From: CAIOYC01 sp965277345
GTDB taxonomy: Bacteria > Pseudomonadota > Alphaproteobacteria > Caulobacterales > Caulobacteraceae
Assembly: GCA_965277345.1 (NCBI GenBank)
Contig: CBDICI010000004.1
Span: forward strand, 434,001 to 498,000
Reading direction: 5' to 3'
Length of the DNA stretch: 64,000 bases
Part shown: in pieces, positions 41,701 through 50,379 of the stretch
Position numbering within the stretch: position 1 is the first letter of the stretch
How the letters are laid out: each line of letters begins with the position of its first letter
Notes under the pieces: generated by a model
The model's database searches: none
Told to the model about the DNA's origin: nothing
Seen by the model: only the letters and a program-made list of their open reading frames with translations
Translations under genes and position numbers: made by a program

Positions 41701-43703
41701 GCAAGGCCGTGGTCCGCCTGCCCGCCGCCGACTTCAACGGCGAGCTTCGTCTGGTGGCCGTGGCCTGGACCGATAACGCCGTGGGCTCAGGCGCCGGCAA
41801 GGTCACGGTGCGCCAGCCGGTTGTGGCCGACCTGGCCACCCCGCGCTTCCTCGCCCCGGGCGACAAGGCCACGGCCACGCTCGAACTGCACAATGTGGAG
41901 GGCAGGCCCGGCGGTTATAATGTGAAGATCAGCGGCCAGGGCGGGCCGGTCTCGACGTTCGATAAGCTGATCCAGCTGGCGTTCGGCCAGCGCACCGTGC
42001 AGCAGGCGCCCCTGAACGCCCCCACCACGGCCGGCATCGGCCGGGTCGATCTGTCGGTCACCGGCCCAGCCTTCGCCACGCAAAAGTCCTATCCCTTGCA
42101 GACCCGGCCCGGCTGGGGGCCGATTAGCCGAACAGTCACTGAAGCCCAGACGCCCGGCGCCGTCTACACGCCGCCCGTGGCGCTGCTGGACGGCCTTTCC
42201 GCCGGCACGGTGTCGATGACCGTGAGCTATTCCCCCTTCAAGGGCTTCGACCCCGGACCCATCGCCGATGCGCTGAACCGCTATCCCTACGGCTGCACCG
42301 AGCAACTGGTCTCCACCGCCTACCCGCTGCTTTACGCCGCCGAACTGGCCTCCAACCCCCGCATGAAAACGGTGACGCCGGGTCTGCGCGATGCGGTCTC
42401 CAAGCTGCTCGACCGCCAGGCCACGGACGGCTCTTTCGGCCTGTGGCGGCCGGGCGACGGCGAAGCGGACGGCTGGCTCGGCGCCTATGCGGTGGACTTC
42501 CTGCTGTCGGCCCGCGCCCAGGGCGTGCCCATGCCGGACGAGGCCGTGAACCGGGCGCTGGCGGCGCTCCGCGCCATCTCCCGCCCCGAAGGCTATGTGA
42601 ACTCGGGCTACAGGCTGGAATACCCCGCCCCGTGGTTCGTCAATCCGGACTTCGCCAAGGCCGCCAGCGCGCGCCTGCGCTCCCGCTCCGCCGCCTACGC
42701 TCTGTACGTCATCGCCAAAGGCGGCCAGGGCGATCTGGCCCGCCTACGCTGGTTCCACGACGTGCAGTTCAAGGACGAACAGTCGCCGCTGGCCCGTGCG
42801 GAGGTCGGCGCCGGGCTCGCCTTGATGGGCGACCGCGCCAGAGCCCACGACAGTTTCGTCAAGGCGGTGGCCGCCCTCGGCTTCAAGGACGCCGACGACT
42901 GGTACCAGTCGCCGCTGCGCGACCTCGGCGGCGTGATCGCCTTGGCCTATGAGGCGGGCGAGCCCGGCATCGCCCGTTCGCTGCAGGATCGCCTGTCCGG
43001 CGCCGTGAAGGACCCCGACCGCCTGAATACCCAGGAGGAGGCGCGTCTGCTGCAGGCCGCCCACGCCATGCTTCAAGCCGCGGGTCCGGTGAAGATCGAG
43101 GCCACGGGCGCCGGACGGCTGAACGACGGCCGCTTCATCATCGGCCGCCTGCAGGACGCGCATCTGACCAACCGGGGGACCGGCGTGGTCTGGCGCACCG
43201 TCACCGTTCGCGGCCAGCCCATGGGCGCGCCCGGCGCCGGGGGCGCGGGCATGAGCGTGACCAAGCGCCTGTTCACCATGACCGGTCAGCCCGCCAGCCC
43301 GGCGAGCCTGAAACAAGGCGACCGGGTGATCGTGCTGATCTCCGGCGCCTCGCAGCAGGGCCGCTCGATGATGGCGGTGGTGGACGACGCCCTGCCGGCG
43401 GGGTTCGAGGTGGAGACGGTGCTGGGACCGCAGGACGGCGCCTCCACCGGCAAGGATCAGGCGGGCGGACCGTTCCGGTTCCTCGGCGCCCTCTCCGACA
43501 CCAGCGCGCAGGAAGCGCGGGACGACCGCTATGTGGCCTCGCTCTCCCTGCCGGGGAACAAGGGCTTCGCCGTCGCCTATGTGGCCAGAGCCACCACGCC
43601 CGGCGACTTCTTCCTGCCCGGCGTGGAGACCCGCGACATGTACCACCCCGCGATCGCCGCCCGCTCCGCCCCCGGCCGGGCGACCATCGCGGCGGGGCCG
43701 TGA
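38766..43703 (+). CDS. Bacterial alpha-2-macroglobulin with thioester motif
   Basis: A 1645-residue periplasmic protein anchored by an N-terminal segment (TSIAAVVAGVAVAFGAGLLA). Macroglobulin-like domains fill the first two-thirds; FLYADRGIYRPGEVAHVVAM is the usual MG motif. The thioester is intact at Cys1177-Thr-Glu-Gln1180 in YPYGCTEQLVST, within a helical domain that continues GSFGLWRPGDGEADGWLGAY. Bacterial A2M traps proteases that enter the periplasm. The pbpC gene follows within 50 bases, the conserved partnership thought to couple protease defence with wall repair. Confidence 0.95.
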   Translation: MAGWDRTSIAAVVAGVAVAFGAGLLAGKALPSHTRSNGEAGFDWPFFGKPRDPHAARPAVPRPDGFAVWTMRVDTTQPEPLACVRLTRPLDPSKSYSDFVQVLPDLRHAPAVSVRGDELCIAGTGFDSHRFTLLKGLPARTGETLSDNADVDFTFGDKPPSIAFAGEGVILPREESDGVGIQTVNVAKVAVEVWRVPDRNLVRQEINAPDPTPDGEASYDSEGESEGKPVWKGVVPVKGPLAQRSTTVFPLGAVLHDLAPGAYIIKARDASGGRDVKLGKDAAANENDRPATARRWILFTDMALVAYQGSDGLDVVVRSLKTAKVLPGVRLQLTARDGETLANANADADGRVHFAKALLAGEGSQHAKMVMAYGPKVDFTAVDLDRSPMDLSHQPVQGRAASGEVDAFLYADRGIYRPGEVAHVVAMVRDRLARAIKARPGALVIRRPSGVEYQKVRFDKVIDGAIAQDVILPKSAPHGRWTVKLEMDGSDTPAGEVDFQVEDFAPQRLDVKLDGHAADPIGPNQVRKVEVSARFLYGATGSGLQTQGEARIREDADPFPALKDYQWGDQKTPYQEQFEPLPNTVTDGQGHATLSVDSAKAGDTTAPLLAAVTASVFEPGGRPVRETANLKIRTRPLYLGVKTTSSGSGDTPTQMFDVVAVDAGGRRIAAPDIAYTLVAENWSYDWYQKDGRWSWRRTARDKPILSGQISIGAGQPARLTRRLPWGDYRLELLDAKTGAKTVIRIAPGWGDTTTDAEAPDTVRLSAGTEAHVQGDTITVRLQAPYAGEAQVAVATDRVIDFKTLSVSKDGATVKLKTSAAWNGGAYVLVSVIQPRDPGVTPKPRRALGLIYVPLDPKGRKLTVALGAPAKLDSKAAVTIPVAVQGIGLGQRAHVTLAAVDEGILRITHQVNPDPAKWYFGKRALTLDYRDDYGRLLDPNLGAPAALNYGADEIGGQGLSVVPIKTVALWSGVIATGLDGKAVVRLPAADFNGELRLVAVAWTDNAVGSGAGKVTVRQPVVADLATPRFLAPGDKATATLELHNVEGRPGGYNVKISGQGGPVSTFDKLIQLAFGQRTVQQAPLNAPTTAGIGRVDLSVTGPAFATQKSYPLQTRPGWGPISRTVTEAQTPGAVYTPPVALLDGLSAGTVSMTVSYSPFKGFDPGPIADALNRYPYGCTEQLVSTAYPLLYAAELASNPRMKTVTPGLRDAVSKLLDRQATDGSFGLWRPGDGEADGWLGAYAVDFLLSARAQGVPMPDEAVNRALAALRAISRPEGYVNSGYRLEYPAPWFVNPDFAKAASARLRSRSAAYALYVIAKGGQGDLARLRWFHDVQFKDEQSPLARAEVGAGLALMGDRARAHDSFVKAVAALGFKDADDWYQSPLRDLGGVIALAYEAGEPGIARSLQDRLSGAVKDPDRLNTQEEARLLQAAHAMLQAAGPVKIEATGAGRLNDGRFIIGRLQDAHLTNRGTGVVWRTVTVRGQPMGAPGAGGAGMSVTKRLFTMTGQPASPASLKQGDRVIVLISGASQQGRSMMAVVDDALPAGFEVETVLGPQDGASTGKDQAGGPFRFLGALSDTSAQEARDDRYVASLSLPGNKGFAVAYVARATTPGDFFLPGVETRDMYHPAIAARSAPGRATIAAGP

Positions 43704-43715
43704 GGGGTGAAAAAT

Positions 43716-43744
43716 CCTCGCCCTTCCACAAGCTCAGGATGAGG
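43716..43744. repeat. Dispersed 29-base palindromic element, copy 2
   Basis: CCTCGCCCTTCCACAAGC followed by TCAGGATGAGG is the reverse complement of the family consensus. It occupies nearly the whole gap between the alpha-2-macroglobulin stop and the pbpC start and forms an inverted pair with copy 3. Confidence 0.85.
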
Positions 43745-43751
43745 ATTTTGA

Positions 43752-45857
43752 ATGAAGCCGGGCGCCAAAGTTAGCCCTCATCCTGAGCGTGTCGAAGGAC
43801 GAGGGCGGGGCCTCGGCATACAGCTCGTCGTCCCCGCCCTCATCATGCTCCTGGCGTTGGAGGTGTTGGGGTTCGGCCTTGATGCCGCCCTGCCGCCCAA
43901 CCTCGGCAAGGCAGAGCGGTCATCGCCCGTGGTGGTGGACCACTCTGGTGCGTGGCTGCGCGCCTTGCCGGTGGAGCGGGGCCGCTGGCGCATCCGCGCC
44001 GACCTCGACCGGATCGATCCGGTGTTCCTGCGGCGCGTGGTGGCGATCGAGGACCGGCGATTCTGGTTTCACCCTGGCTTCGATCCCATCTCCATCGCCC
44101 GCGCCGCGGCCGGCGACCTCATACACGGGCACATCACCTCCGGCGGCTCGACGCTCACCATGCAGGCGGCGCGGCGGTTGGAGCCTCGCCCCCGCACCCT
44201 GGTCGCCAAGGCGTTTCAGGCCCTGCGCGCCATGCAGCTCGAAGCCCGGTTCACCAAGCGCCAGATCCTGGCTGCCTACCTCACCCTCACCCCCTATGGC
44301 GGATCGTTGGAGGGCGTGCGCGCGGCCTCGCTGGCCTGGTTTGGGCACGACCCGTCCAGCCTGACCGATGGCGAGCAGGCCCTGCTCATCGCGCTTCCCC
44401 AGTCGCCCGAGGCGCGCCGGCCTGACCGTCACCCCGCCGCCGCGCGCCGCGCCCGCGCCGATGTGCTGAGGAAGCTCGTCCGCCGACGGATGATGACGCC
44501 GGAGGCTGCAGCCAACGCCGACGCTGAGCCTCTGCCCACCGGCCGCAACGCCTTCCCCGGCATGGCCTGGCAGATCGCGGGCGAACTGGCGCGACACGCG
44601 CCGCCCGGCCAGCCCACCGTCGTCTCCACCCTGGACGCCGCCCTGCAGACACGGCTGGAGCCGATGGCCGCCGCGGTCGCCGCCAAGCAGGGCGAGGCCT
44701 CTTCCGCCGCCATCCTGGTGATCGAGGTGAAGACCCGCGCTGTCCGCGTCGCGGTCGCCTCGGCGGGGCGAGACCGTCCGGGCGGCTGGGTGGACATGAC
44801 CCGCGCCTTGCGCTCGCCCGGTTCGGCGCTAAAGCCGTTCATCTACGCCATGGCCTTCGATCAGGGGCTGGCCGCGCCGGACACCACGCTGACCGACGCC
44901 CCCACCCGCTTCGCCGGCTATGCCCCGGAAAACTTCGACCGCACCTTTCACGACAAGGTCACCGCGCGGGAGGCGCTGGCCAATTCGCTGAATGTGCCGG
45001 CGGTGGCCACACTGGCCAAGCTCGGACCGGAAGCGTTCGAGGCCCGGCTGAGCGCGGCGGGCGCCCATCTGGTGCGGCCACGCGCGGGGCTGACCGATGC
45101 CGGTCTGGCGATGGCGCTCGGCGGCGAAGGCGTCACCCTGCGCGACCTCGCCCTGCTCTATGCGGCGTTGGCTGACGACGGGCTGGCCAGGCCGCTGGCC
45201 TGGACGGAGGCCGACGCCGCCCGGCGCGGGCACGATCCCGGTGTTCGCCTGGTGCGGCCCGAAGCGGCGCAGCAGGTGGTGGACATCCTGCGCGAAAGCC
45301 CGCCGCCGCCGGGTCGCGCGCCCACCGCCCTCCTGGCCGCCGGGGTGAAGATCGCCGCCAAGACCGGCACCTCCTATGGCTATCGCGACGCGGTGGCGGC
45401 AGGGATCGGCGGCGGCTATGTGGTGGTGGTCTGGACCGGACGGCCGGACGGCGGCGCGCGGCCCGGGTTGACCGGGCGGGAAGCCTCCCTGCCCCTGCTG
45501 TTCGACGTGTTCGACGCCCTGCATCCCTCCGCCGAGGCCGCCCACGCCATCGCCCCCAAGGGCGCACCCGGCGGACTGCGGATTCTGACCGGCGAGGACG
45601 CCAATCCGGCGCCGCATATCGTCTTTCCCCCCGACGGGGCGAGTGTGGAGGCCGATGGGCTGGGGCCGTCCTCGCGGGGGCTGGCCCTGGCGGCGCGGGG
45701 CGAGGGGCTTCGCTGGTATGTGGAGGGTGAGCCGTTGGCCACCGACGCCGCGGGTCAGGCGATCTGGCGACCCGCCGCGCCCGGCTTCTACCGTCTGGAG
45801 GTGAGCGATCGGGACGGCCGCCGCGCCCGGGCGCGGGTGCGGATCACCGCGCATTGA
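43752..45857 (+). CDS. pbpC: Penicillin-binding protein 1C
   Basis: A 701-residue bifunctional wall synthase. The N-terminus (MKPGAKVSPHPERVEGRGRG) includes residues encoded by a palindromic repeat; the anchor helix LVVPALIMLLALEVLGFGL follows. The glycosyltransferase shows VAIEDRRFWFHPGFDPISIA and GGSTLTMQAARRL. The transpeptidase has Ser358-x-x-Lys361 in SPGSALKPFIY, the S-L-N motif in REALANSLNVPA and Lys537-Thr-Gly in KTGTSYGYRDA, then a C-terminal BiPBP-type domain. It polymerises and crosslinks peptidoglycan alongside the A2M encoded upstream. Confidence 0.95.
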   Translation: MKPGAKVSPHPERVEGRGRGLGIQLVVPALIMLLALEVLGFGLDAALPPNLGKAERSSPVVVDHSGAWLRALPVERGRWRIRADLDRIDPVFLRRVVAIEDRRFWFHPGFDPISIARAAAGDLIHGHITSGGSTLTMQAARRLEPRPRTLVAKAFQALRAMQLEARFTKRQILAAYLTLTPYGGSLEGVRAASLAWFGHDPSSLTDGEQALLIALPQSPEARRPDRHPAAARRARADVLRKLVRRRMMTPEAAANADAEPLPTGRNAFPGMAWQIAGELARHAPPGQPTVVSTLDAALQTRLEPMAAAVAAKQGEASSAAILVIEVKTRAVRVAVASAGRDRPGGWVDMTRALRSPGSALKPFIYAMAFDQGLAAPDTTLTDAPTRFAGYAPENFDRTFHDKVTAREALANSLNVPAVATLAKLGPEAFEARLSAAGAHLVRPRAGLTDAGLAMALGGEGVTLRDLALLYAALADDGLARPLAWTEADAARRGHDPGVRLVRPEAAQQVVDILRESPPPPGRAPTALLAAGVKIAAKTGTSYGYRDAVAAGIGGGYVVVVWTGRPDGGARPGLTGREASLPLLFDVFDALHPSAEAAHAIAPKGAPGGLRILTGEDANPAPHIVFPPDGASVEADGLGPSSRGLALAARGEGLRWYVEGEPLATDAAGQAIWRPAAPGFYRLEVSDRDGRRARARVRITAH
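43776..43804. repeat. Dispersed 29-base palindromic element, copy 3, inside pbpC
   Basis: CCTCATCCTGAGCGTG followed by TCGAAGGACGAGG is a close copy of the family. It lies within the pbpC reading frame and encodes part of its first 20 residues. Confidence 0.85.
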
Positions 45858-45942
45858 TCGCAATAAGCAGGCCGGCCTGTGAACGGAGCGGGCTCCAGCG
45901 CGTTGGGGAGTCTGTCGGGGGCCGAATTTGGAGATATCGGCC

Positions 45943-46389
45943 ATGAAACGCTTTCTGATCGCCACCGCCGCTTTGACGCTGATGGGCGGCGGCGCCGTCT
46001 ACGCCCAGAGCACCACTCAGCCCACCAGCCCGACCACGAGCCCGATGCCGGCGACATCGACGCCGCCGGCCGCCCCGAGCGACACCACCCCGCCCGCCGC
46101 GACACCGGCGTCGCCCGACCCGTCGAGTGCACCCGCCAGCCCTGCGCCGACCACCACGCCGGATACGACGAGCGCGGCCCCGATGCCGTCGACCCAATCC
46201 ACGCCGATGGCCTCGTCCACCACGCCCACCGTGGTCGGCGATCTGGCCCAGACCAACCCGCCCCCCGCGGACGGCAGCTATCCCGTGTGCAAGAGCCGCA
46301 AGCAGGACCGCTGCGTGGTGGGATCGCAGGCGCACCATGCGGCCATGGCCAAGCGCAAGATGGCGTCAAAGACCGCGCCGGGCGCCTGA
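45943..46389 (+). CDS. Secreted Pro/Thr/Ser-rich protein
   Basis: A 148-residue protein from ATG 45943 behind GGAG, with a signal peptide (MKRFLIATAALTLMGGGAVYA). The middle is a long disordered stretch of Thr, Pro, Ser and Ala. The C-terminus has a two-Cys module, DGSYPVCKSRKQDRCVVGSQ, that probably forms a disulfide, followed by AHHAAMAKRKM. The low-complexity part looks like a linker that holds a small domain away from the membrane. Function unknown. It follows pbpC by 85 bases. Confidence 0.65.
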   Translation: MKRFLIATAALTLMGGGAVYAQSTTQPTSPTTSPMPATSTPPAAPSDTTPPAATPASPDPSSAPASPAPTTTPDTTSAAPMPSTQSTPMASSTTPTVVGDLAQTNPPPADGSYPVCKSRKQDRCVVGSQAHHAAMAKRKMASKTAPGA

Positions 46390-46404
46390 TCGCCTGACGC
46401 CGGA

Positions 46405-47268
46405 TTACGGTGAGAGGAGCGGCCGCTCCATCAGCCGCTCCAACACCCGAACCGGCGCGCGCGCCGGTTCGGCCATGGCGTCCGGCGGCAGATAGAAGGT
46501 CTGCTCGAAGGCGTGCTGGCCCAAAAGGGCCGCGTGCAGGACGCTGTCGGTGTAGACCAGCCAGGTTGCGCCGGGCGGAAAGCGAACCTCCGTTTTCGGC
46601 TCGGCCGCCTGCCAGGCGTCGTTCAGCTTGGCTCTGTCATGCAGCTCAAGCATGATGGCGTCGTAAGCCGTACGCCGGCCCTTGGTCAGGCCAAGCGCCT
46701 CGCGCCACGCCCCGCCGGGCCGCGCCTTGAGCGTAGGAACGAGCCGGCTGGCATAGGCTTCGAAATCGTCGTCGCCCACCGCCCACACCCGATCCAGCCC
46801 CGCGGGGTGCACGTTGGTGAACACCCGCAGGATGCGTCTCCCCTGATTGGGGCTGGCCGGAAAGGCGTCCACGTGCAGGCGACGGTCGTCCTTGCGTTTG
46901 GACATCACCCGCGTATCCACAGGACCCGGACGGAACGAGGTCTTCCGAAGCTGCAGGTACGGCGCGTAGGTCGGCGCCACGCGCGCGACAACGCAATGGG
47001 CAAAGGCCGAATACCGCGCGATCATCGCCGCCATCCGCGCCAGATCCGCGCCCTCCACCTTGGTCCCGCTGACCTTGCCGGTGTTGGGCTCTAGACTGAC
47101 GTTCTTGCTTGTGCCGGAGAAGACCTCGGCTGTCAGGAAAGCGGCCTCCCCTGGCTCAAGCGGGAACGGCAGGTTCGGCGCCACGACGATACCGTCGTGC
47201 TCCAAGGCCGCTACGGCGCTGTGCAGACGCGGATCGTCGAGGCTGTCCAGGGTGAGGATGGCCGCCAT
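46405..47268 (-). CDS. Kdo hydroxylase family Fe(II)/2-oxoglutarate dioxygenase
   Basis: A 287-residue protein from ATG 47268. The family core is DDRRLHVDAFPASPNQGRRI followed by LRVFTNVHPAGLDRVWAVGD; the His-x-Asp is the iron ligand pair. LVYTDSVLHAALLGQHAFEQ carries the distal His. The family adds a hydroxyl to Kdo in lipopolysaccharide to give Ko. It starts two bases after the stop of the M28 peptidase gene and is probably cotranscribed with it. No other LPS gene lies nearby. Confidence 0.8.
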   Translation of the reverse strand: MAAILTLDSLDDPRLHSAVAALEHDGIVVAPNLPFPLEPGEAAFLTAEVFSGTSKNVSLEPNTGKVSGTKVEGADLARMAAMIARYSAFAHCVVARVAPTYAPYLQLRKTSFRPGPVDTRVMSKRKDDRRLHVDAFPASPNQGRRILRVFTNVHPAGLDRVWAVGDDDFEAYASRLVPTLKARPGGAWREALGLTKGRRTAYDAIMLELHDRAKLNDAWQAAEPKTEVRFPPGATWLVYTDSVLHAALLGQHAFEQTFYLPPDAMAEPARAPVRVLERLMERPLLSP

Positions 47269-47270
47269 GC

Positions 47271-48926
47271 CTAGTTTCGGGCGCTCTCGGTCCTGTCGCG
47301 CGCGGCCTTGAACTCCGAACCCGGCTTCCAGGTCGGCCAATCGTGCGAATTGGCCAGATCGCGGCCGAGATCGTAGTAGAGCGTCATATCCTGCACCGCG
47401 CCCGACATGTCCCAATCGGCGCGCCATTCGTCCGCCGGCTGATGATAGCGATGTTCGGTGTAGTCCTTGTGCGCCGCCTCACCCGCCGCCACACCGCCGT
47501 GCACCAGATCGAGCCCGTCTTCCAGCGTGATCGCCGGCACGCCGACCTTGGCCAGGGAGAAGTGGTCGGCGCGATAGAAGTGGCCTTCCTCCTGATGCGG
47601 ATCGGGCTTGAATTCCCGGGCCTGTTTCCTGGCATAGACGCCCATCAGGTCATCAAGGGTGGAGTGCCCGACTCCGTGGCTGGACAAGTCGTGCGAGGGG
47701 CCATTGAGCTGGATGCCGTCCAGATTCAGCAGGGCTACCGTTTTGGCCAGGGGGACGACCGGGTGGGTCCCGTAATATTCCGAACCCAGAAGGCCCTTCT
47801 CCTCGGCGGTGAAGCCGATGAAATAGACACTGCGTTCGGTCCGGGGGGCGTCGGCGAACTGACGAGCGATCTCCAGCATTCCGGCCACGCCGGACGCGTT
47901 GTCGAGCGCGCCGTTATAGATCTTGTCGCCCCGCGCATCTGGCTGGCCAACCCCGAGATGATCCCAGTGCGCACCATAGAGCACGGCCTCGCCGGAGTAT
48001 TTCGTCCCGGGCAGTTTGCCGATCACGTTGTGGCTGGTGATGACCGAGGTCGAGACCGCGTAGTCGGCGCTGAAGCCTTCGCCCTTCAACTCCACCGGCT
48101 TGAAGCCCTCGGTCTGAGCCCTTTTCTTCTCGGCGTCGAAATCCAGACCCGCGGCCTTGAACATCTCAACCGCCACCGGGCGCTGAATCCAGCCCTCCAC
48201 CTTGGGGTGGATGTCGCCGGGCCTTGGCCGCACGATGTCGAACTGGGTGTTGCCGTTTGAGTTCTTCACCGTATTCCAGCCATAGGCGGCGGGCGCTGTC
48301 TCATGCACGATGAGCAGGCCGAGCGCGCCGCGCTTGGCCGCTTCCGCGTACTTGTAGGTCCAGCGCCCGTAATAGGTCATGGCCTTGCCGTCGAACCGGC
48401 CATAGAGCGGATTCTTCGGGTCCATCTCGAAGTCCGGATCGTTGATCAGGACCACGGCGATCTTGCCCTTAAGGTCATACCCCTTGAAGTCGTCCCAATG
48501 ACGCTCGGGCGCGTGGACGCCATAGCCGATGAACACCAGGGGGGCGTTCTTCACGCTCACATGGGTGGCCGGCACCTGGGTATGCACCACGATATCCTGC
48601 AGTTCGGTCAGCGGCCGGTCCCTGCCGGCCAGGGTCAGGCTGACCTTGATCGGGCCCGGTGTCTCGAACCGGCGCAGCGGCACGGCCTGGGTCCAGCCCC
48701 CGCCGTCTCCGGCGGGCTTGAGTCCGATCTTCCTGTACTGCTCGATCAGATACGCCACCGTCTTGGTCTCGCCGGGCGTGGCGGGACCGCGGCCTTCAAA
48801 GGCGTCGGACGCCAGCACCTTGATGTGGTCGGACAGGCGCTTGCCGTCGATGCCCGCCGGTTCGGCGGCCAGGGCCACGCCCGCCAGCGCGAGACTGGCC
48901 AGACCCATCGTCAGAAACGTCCGCAT
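47271..48926 (-). CDS. Secreted M28 family zinc aminopeptidase
   Basis: A 551-residue exported peptidase from ATG 48926 behind AAGGAG; signal peptide MRTFLTMGLASLALAGVALA. A PA domain insert occurs around residues 130-250 (NAPLVFIGYGVHAPERHWDD). The M28 metal ligands are visible in LYGAHWDHLGVG, IYNGALDNASGVAGM and FTAEEKGLLGSEYYGTHPV, with YHQPADEW near the end. It probably removes N-terminal residues from peptides in the periplasm. Confidence 0.93.
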   Translation of the reverse strand: MRTFLTMGLASLALAGVALAAEPAGIDGKRLSDHIKVLASDAFEGRGPATPGETKTVAYLIEQYRKIGLKPAGDGGGWTQAVPLRRFETPGPIKVSLTLAGRDRPLTELQDIVVHTQVPATHVSVKNAPLVFIGYGVHAPERHWDDFKGYDLKGKIAVVLINDPDFEMDPKNPLYGRFDGKAMTYYGRWTYKYAEAAKRGALGLLIVHETAPAAYGWNTVKNSNGNTQFDIVRPRPGDIHPKVEGWIQRPVAVEMFKAAGLDFDAEKKRAQTEGFKPVELKGEGFSADYAVSTSVITSHNVIGKLPGTKYSGEAVLYGAHWDHLGVGQPDARGDKIYNGALDNASGVAGMLEIARQFADAPRTERSVYFIGFTAEEKGLLGSEYYGTHPVVPLAKTVALLNLDGIQLNGPSHDLSSHGVGHSTLDDLMGVYARKQAREFKPDPHQEEGHFYRADHFSLAKVGVPAITLEDGLDLVHGGVAAGEAAHKDYTEHRYHQPADEWRADWDMSGAVQDMTLYYDLGRDLANSHDWPTWKPGSEFKAARDRTESARN

Positions 48927-48975
48927 TCCGATCTCCTTGAGAAGCGGGGTGGACCTTAGACACCTCTCCACCACC

Positions 48976-49080
48976 TGTCATCCCGGCCGTAGCGCAGCGA
49001 AGAGCCGCGACCCAGAGGCCGATTCCCACCGGTCATCGAGGTCCTGGATAAGCGCTTCGCGCTTTCCGGCATGACGGGAT
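48976..49080. repeat. Inverted pair of dispersed intergenic repeats
   Basis: The left arm starts GTCATCCCGGCCGTAGCGCA and reaches GACCCAG. The right arm, read in reverse, starts TCCCGTCATGCCGGAAAGCG and reaches TATCCAG. Both belong to the same dispersed family and would form a long imperfect hairpin in the gap between the M28 gene and the UbiH-type gene. Confidence 0.65.
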
Positions 49081-49081
49081 G

Positions 49082-50332
49082 TTAGAGCGCCTCGCCTCGC
49101 AAGAGGCGCGGGGTGTCGCCCAGCAACCCCGCCGCCTCGCGCACGAACAGCCGCCTGGCCGGACCCGCCCGGTTGACCAGGGCCAGCCCCGCGCCGCGCA
49201 CTAGGCGCAGGGCCGGATGATCGTTGGAGAACAGGCGGGTGAACAGATCGGTGGCCGCCGCCAGCGCCGCGGCGTCGAACCGGCGCCAGCGGGCATAGCG
49301 CTCCAGCACCAGGTCCGAGCCGATGTCCTCGCCGAGGCGCCGCGCCTCCACGATCACTTCGGCCAAAGCGGCGGCATCCTTCAGGCCGAGATTGAGCCCC
49401 TGGCCGGCGATGGGATGCACGGCGTGAGCCGCATCGCCGACCAGCGCTGCGCGCGGCCCGACCAGCGCCTCGGCCATCTGCAGCGACAGCGGGAAGCTCA
49501 TCCGCTCGCCCTCCAACACCGCGTCCCCGAGGAAATTGCCGAAGCGGCGGCCCAGATGCGCCTCGAACGCTTCGGTGGAGCTTTCCACCAGCGCGCGGGC
49601 GCGGCGCTTGTCCTCGGTCCAGACCAAGCTGGCGCGCCGGCCGGTCAACGGCAGAATGGCCAGCGGTCCGCCGGGCAGGAAATACTCGTGCGCCACGCCC
49701 TCGTGATCGCGCTCCAGCCTGACGGTCGCCACCACGCCGGCCTGGGCATAGTCCCAGCCATAGGTGTCGATGCCCGACGCCTGACGCACCATGGAGCGCC
49801 GCCCGTCGGCCCCCACCACCAGCGGCGCCTCAAGCGCCTGCCCGTCCGCGAGCATGACCCGGGCGGCGCGGCCATCGACCTCGACCCCCGCCGCGGCGGT
49901 GGGGGCGAAGACGGCGATCTTGCATTTGGCCAAGGCGGCGGCGAGGGCGGCGCGGATATGGCGGTTTTCCACCATGCGCCCCATGGGTTCGCCCGGCGCC
50001 GTATCAAGATCGTCTGACGAGAATTGCAGGAAGACAGGCATCGGCGCCGCCGCGCCGGCGCCCGGGGCGGGGCCGTCGGTGACCAGGATGCGAGAGATGG
50101 GCTGGGCCTCGCCCTCCAGCGCCGCCGCCGGGCCCAGCGTCCGCCACTGGCGCCAGTTGGCGGCGGAGATGGCGGAGGCCCGGCCGTCGAAGGCAGGCGC
50201 CAGGCGCGTCTCTACCGGCTCGGCGTCGCAAAGCGCCACCTTGACCCCGGCGCCGTGCAGGGCGAGCGCCAGCGTCGGGCCGGTCATGCCGCCGCCCACG
50301 ATCACCACGTCGAAGCTCTTGGCCCTGCGCAT
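49082..50332 (-). CDS. UbiH/UbiF-family FAD-dependent monooxygenase
   Basis: A 416-residue flavoprotein hydroxylase from ATG 50332 (MRRAKSFDVVIVGGGMTGPT, with the FAD G-x-G-x-x-G). The second FAD motif is LVVGADGRRSMVRQ and the third is RAALVGDAAHAVHPIAGQGLNL. The family hydroxylates ubiquinone precursors; which ring position is modified cannot be told from sequence. It lies 48 bases downstream of the small membrane protein gene and in line with infB, perhaps in the same long transcript. Confidence 0.9.
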   Translation of the reverse strand: MRRAKSFDVVIVGGGMTGPTLALALHGAGVKVALCDAEPVETRLAPAFDGRASAISAANWRQWRTLGPAAALEGEAQPISRILVTDGPAPGAGAAAPMPVFLQFSSDDLDTAPGEPMGRMVENRHIRAALAAALAKCKIAVFAPTAAAGVEVDGRAARVMLADGQALEAPLVVGADGRRSMVRQASGIDTYGWDYAQAGVVATVRLERDHEGVAHEYFLPGGPLAILPLTGRRASLVWTEDKRRARALVESSTEAFEAHLGRRFGNFLGDAVLEGERMSFPLSLQMAEALVGPRAALVGDAAHAVHPIAGQGLNLGLKDAAALAEVIVEARRLGEDIGSDLVLERYARWRRFDAAALAAATDLFTRLFSNDHPALRLVRGAGLALVNRAGPARRLFVREAAGLLGDTPRLLRGEAL

Positions 50333-50379
50333 CGGCCGACCATAGCCGCCATCGCCGCCGCTGCGAAGCGGAGAGGCGA

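Noticed and set aside
45879..46397. Alternative 172-codon frame over the Pro/Thr-rich protein
   Set aside because: The frame used in the annotation has a signal peptide and ribosome-binding site; this one has neither.
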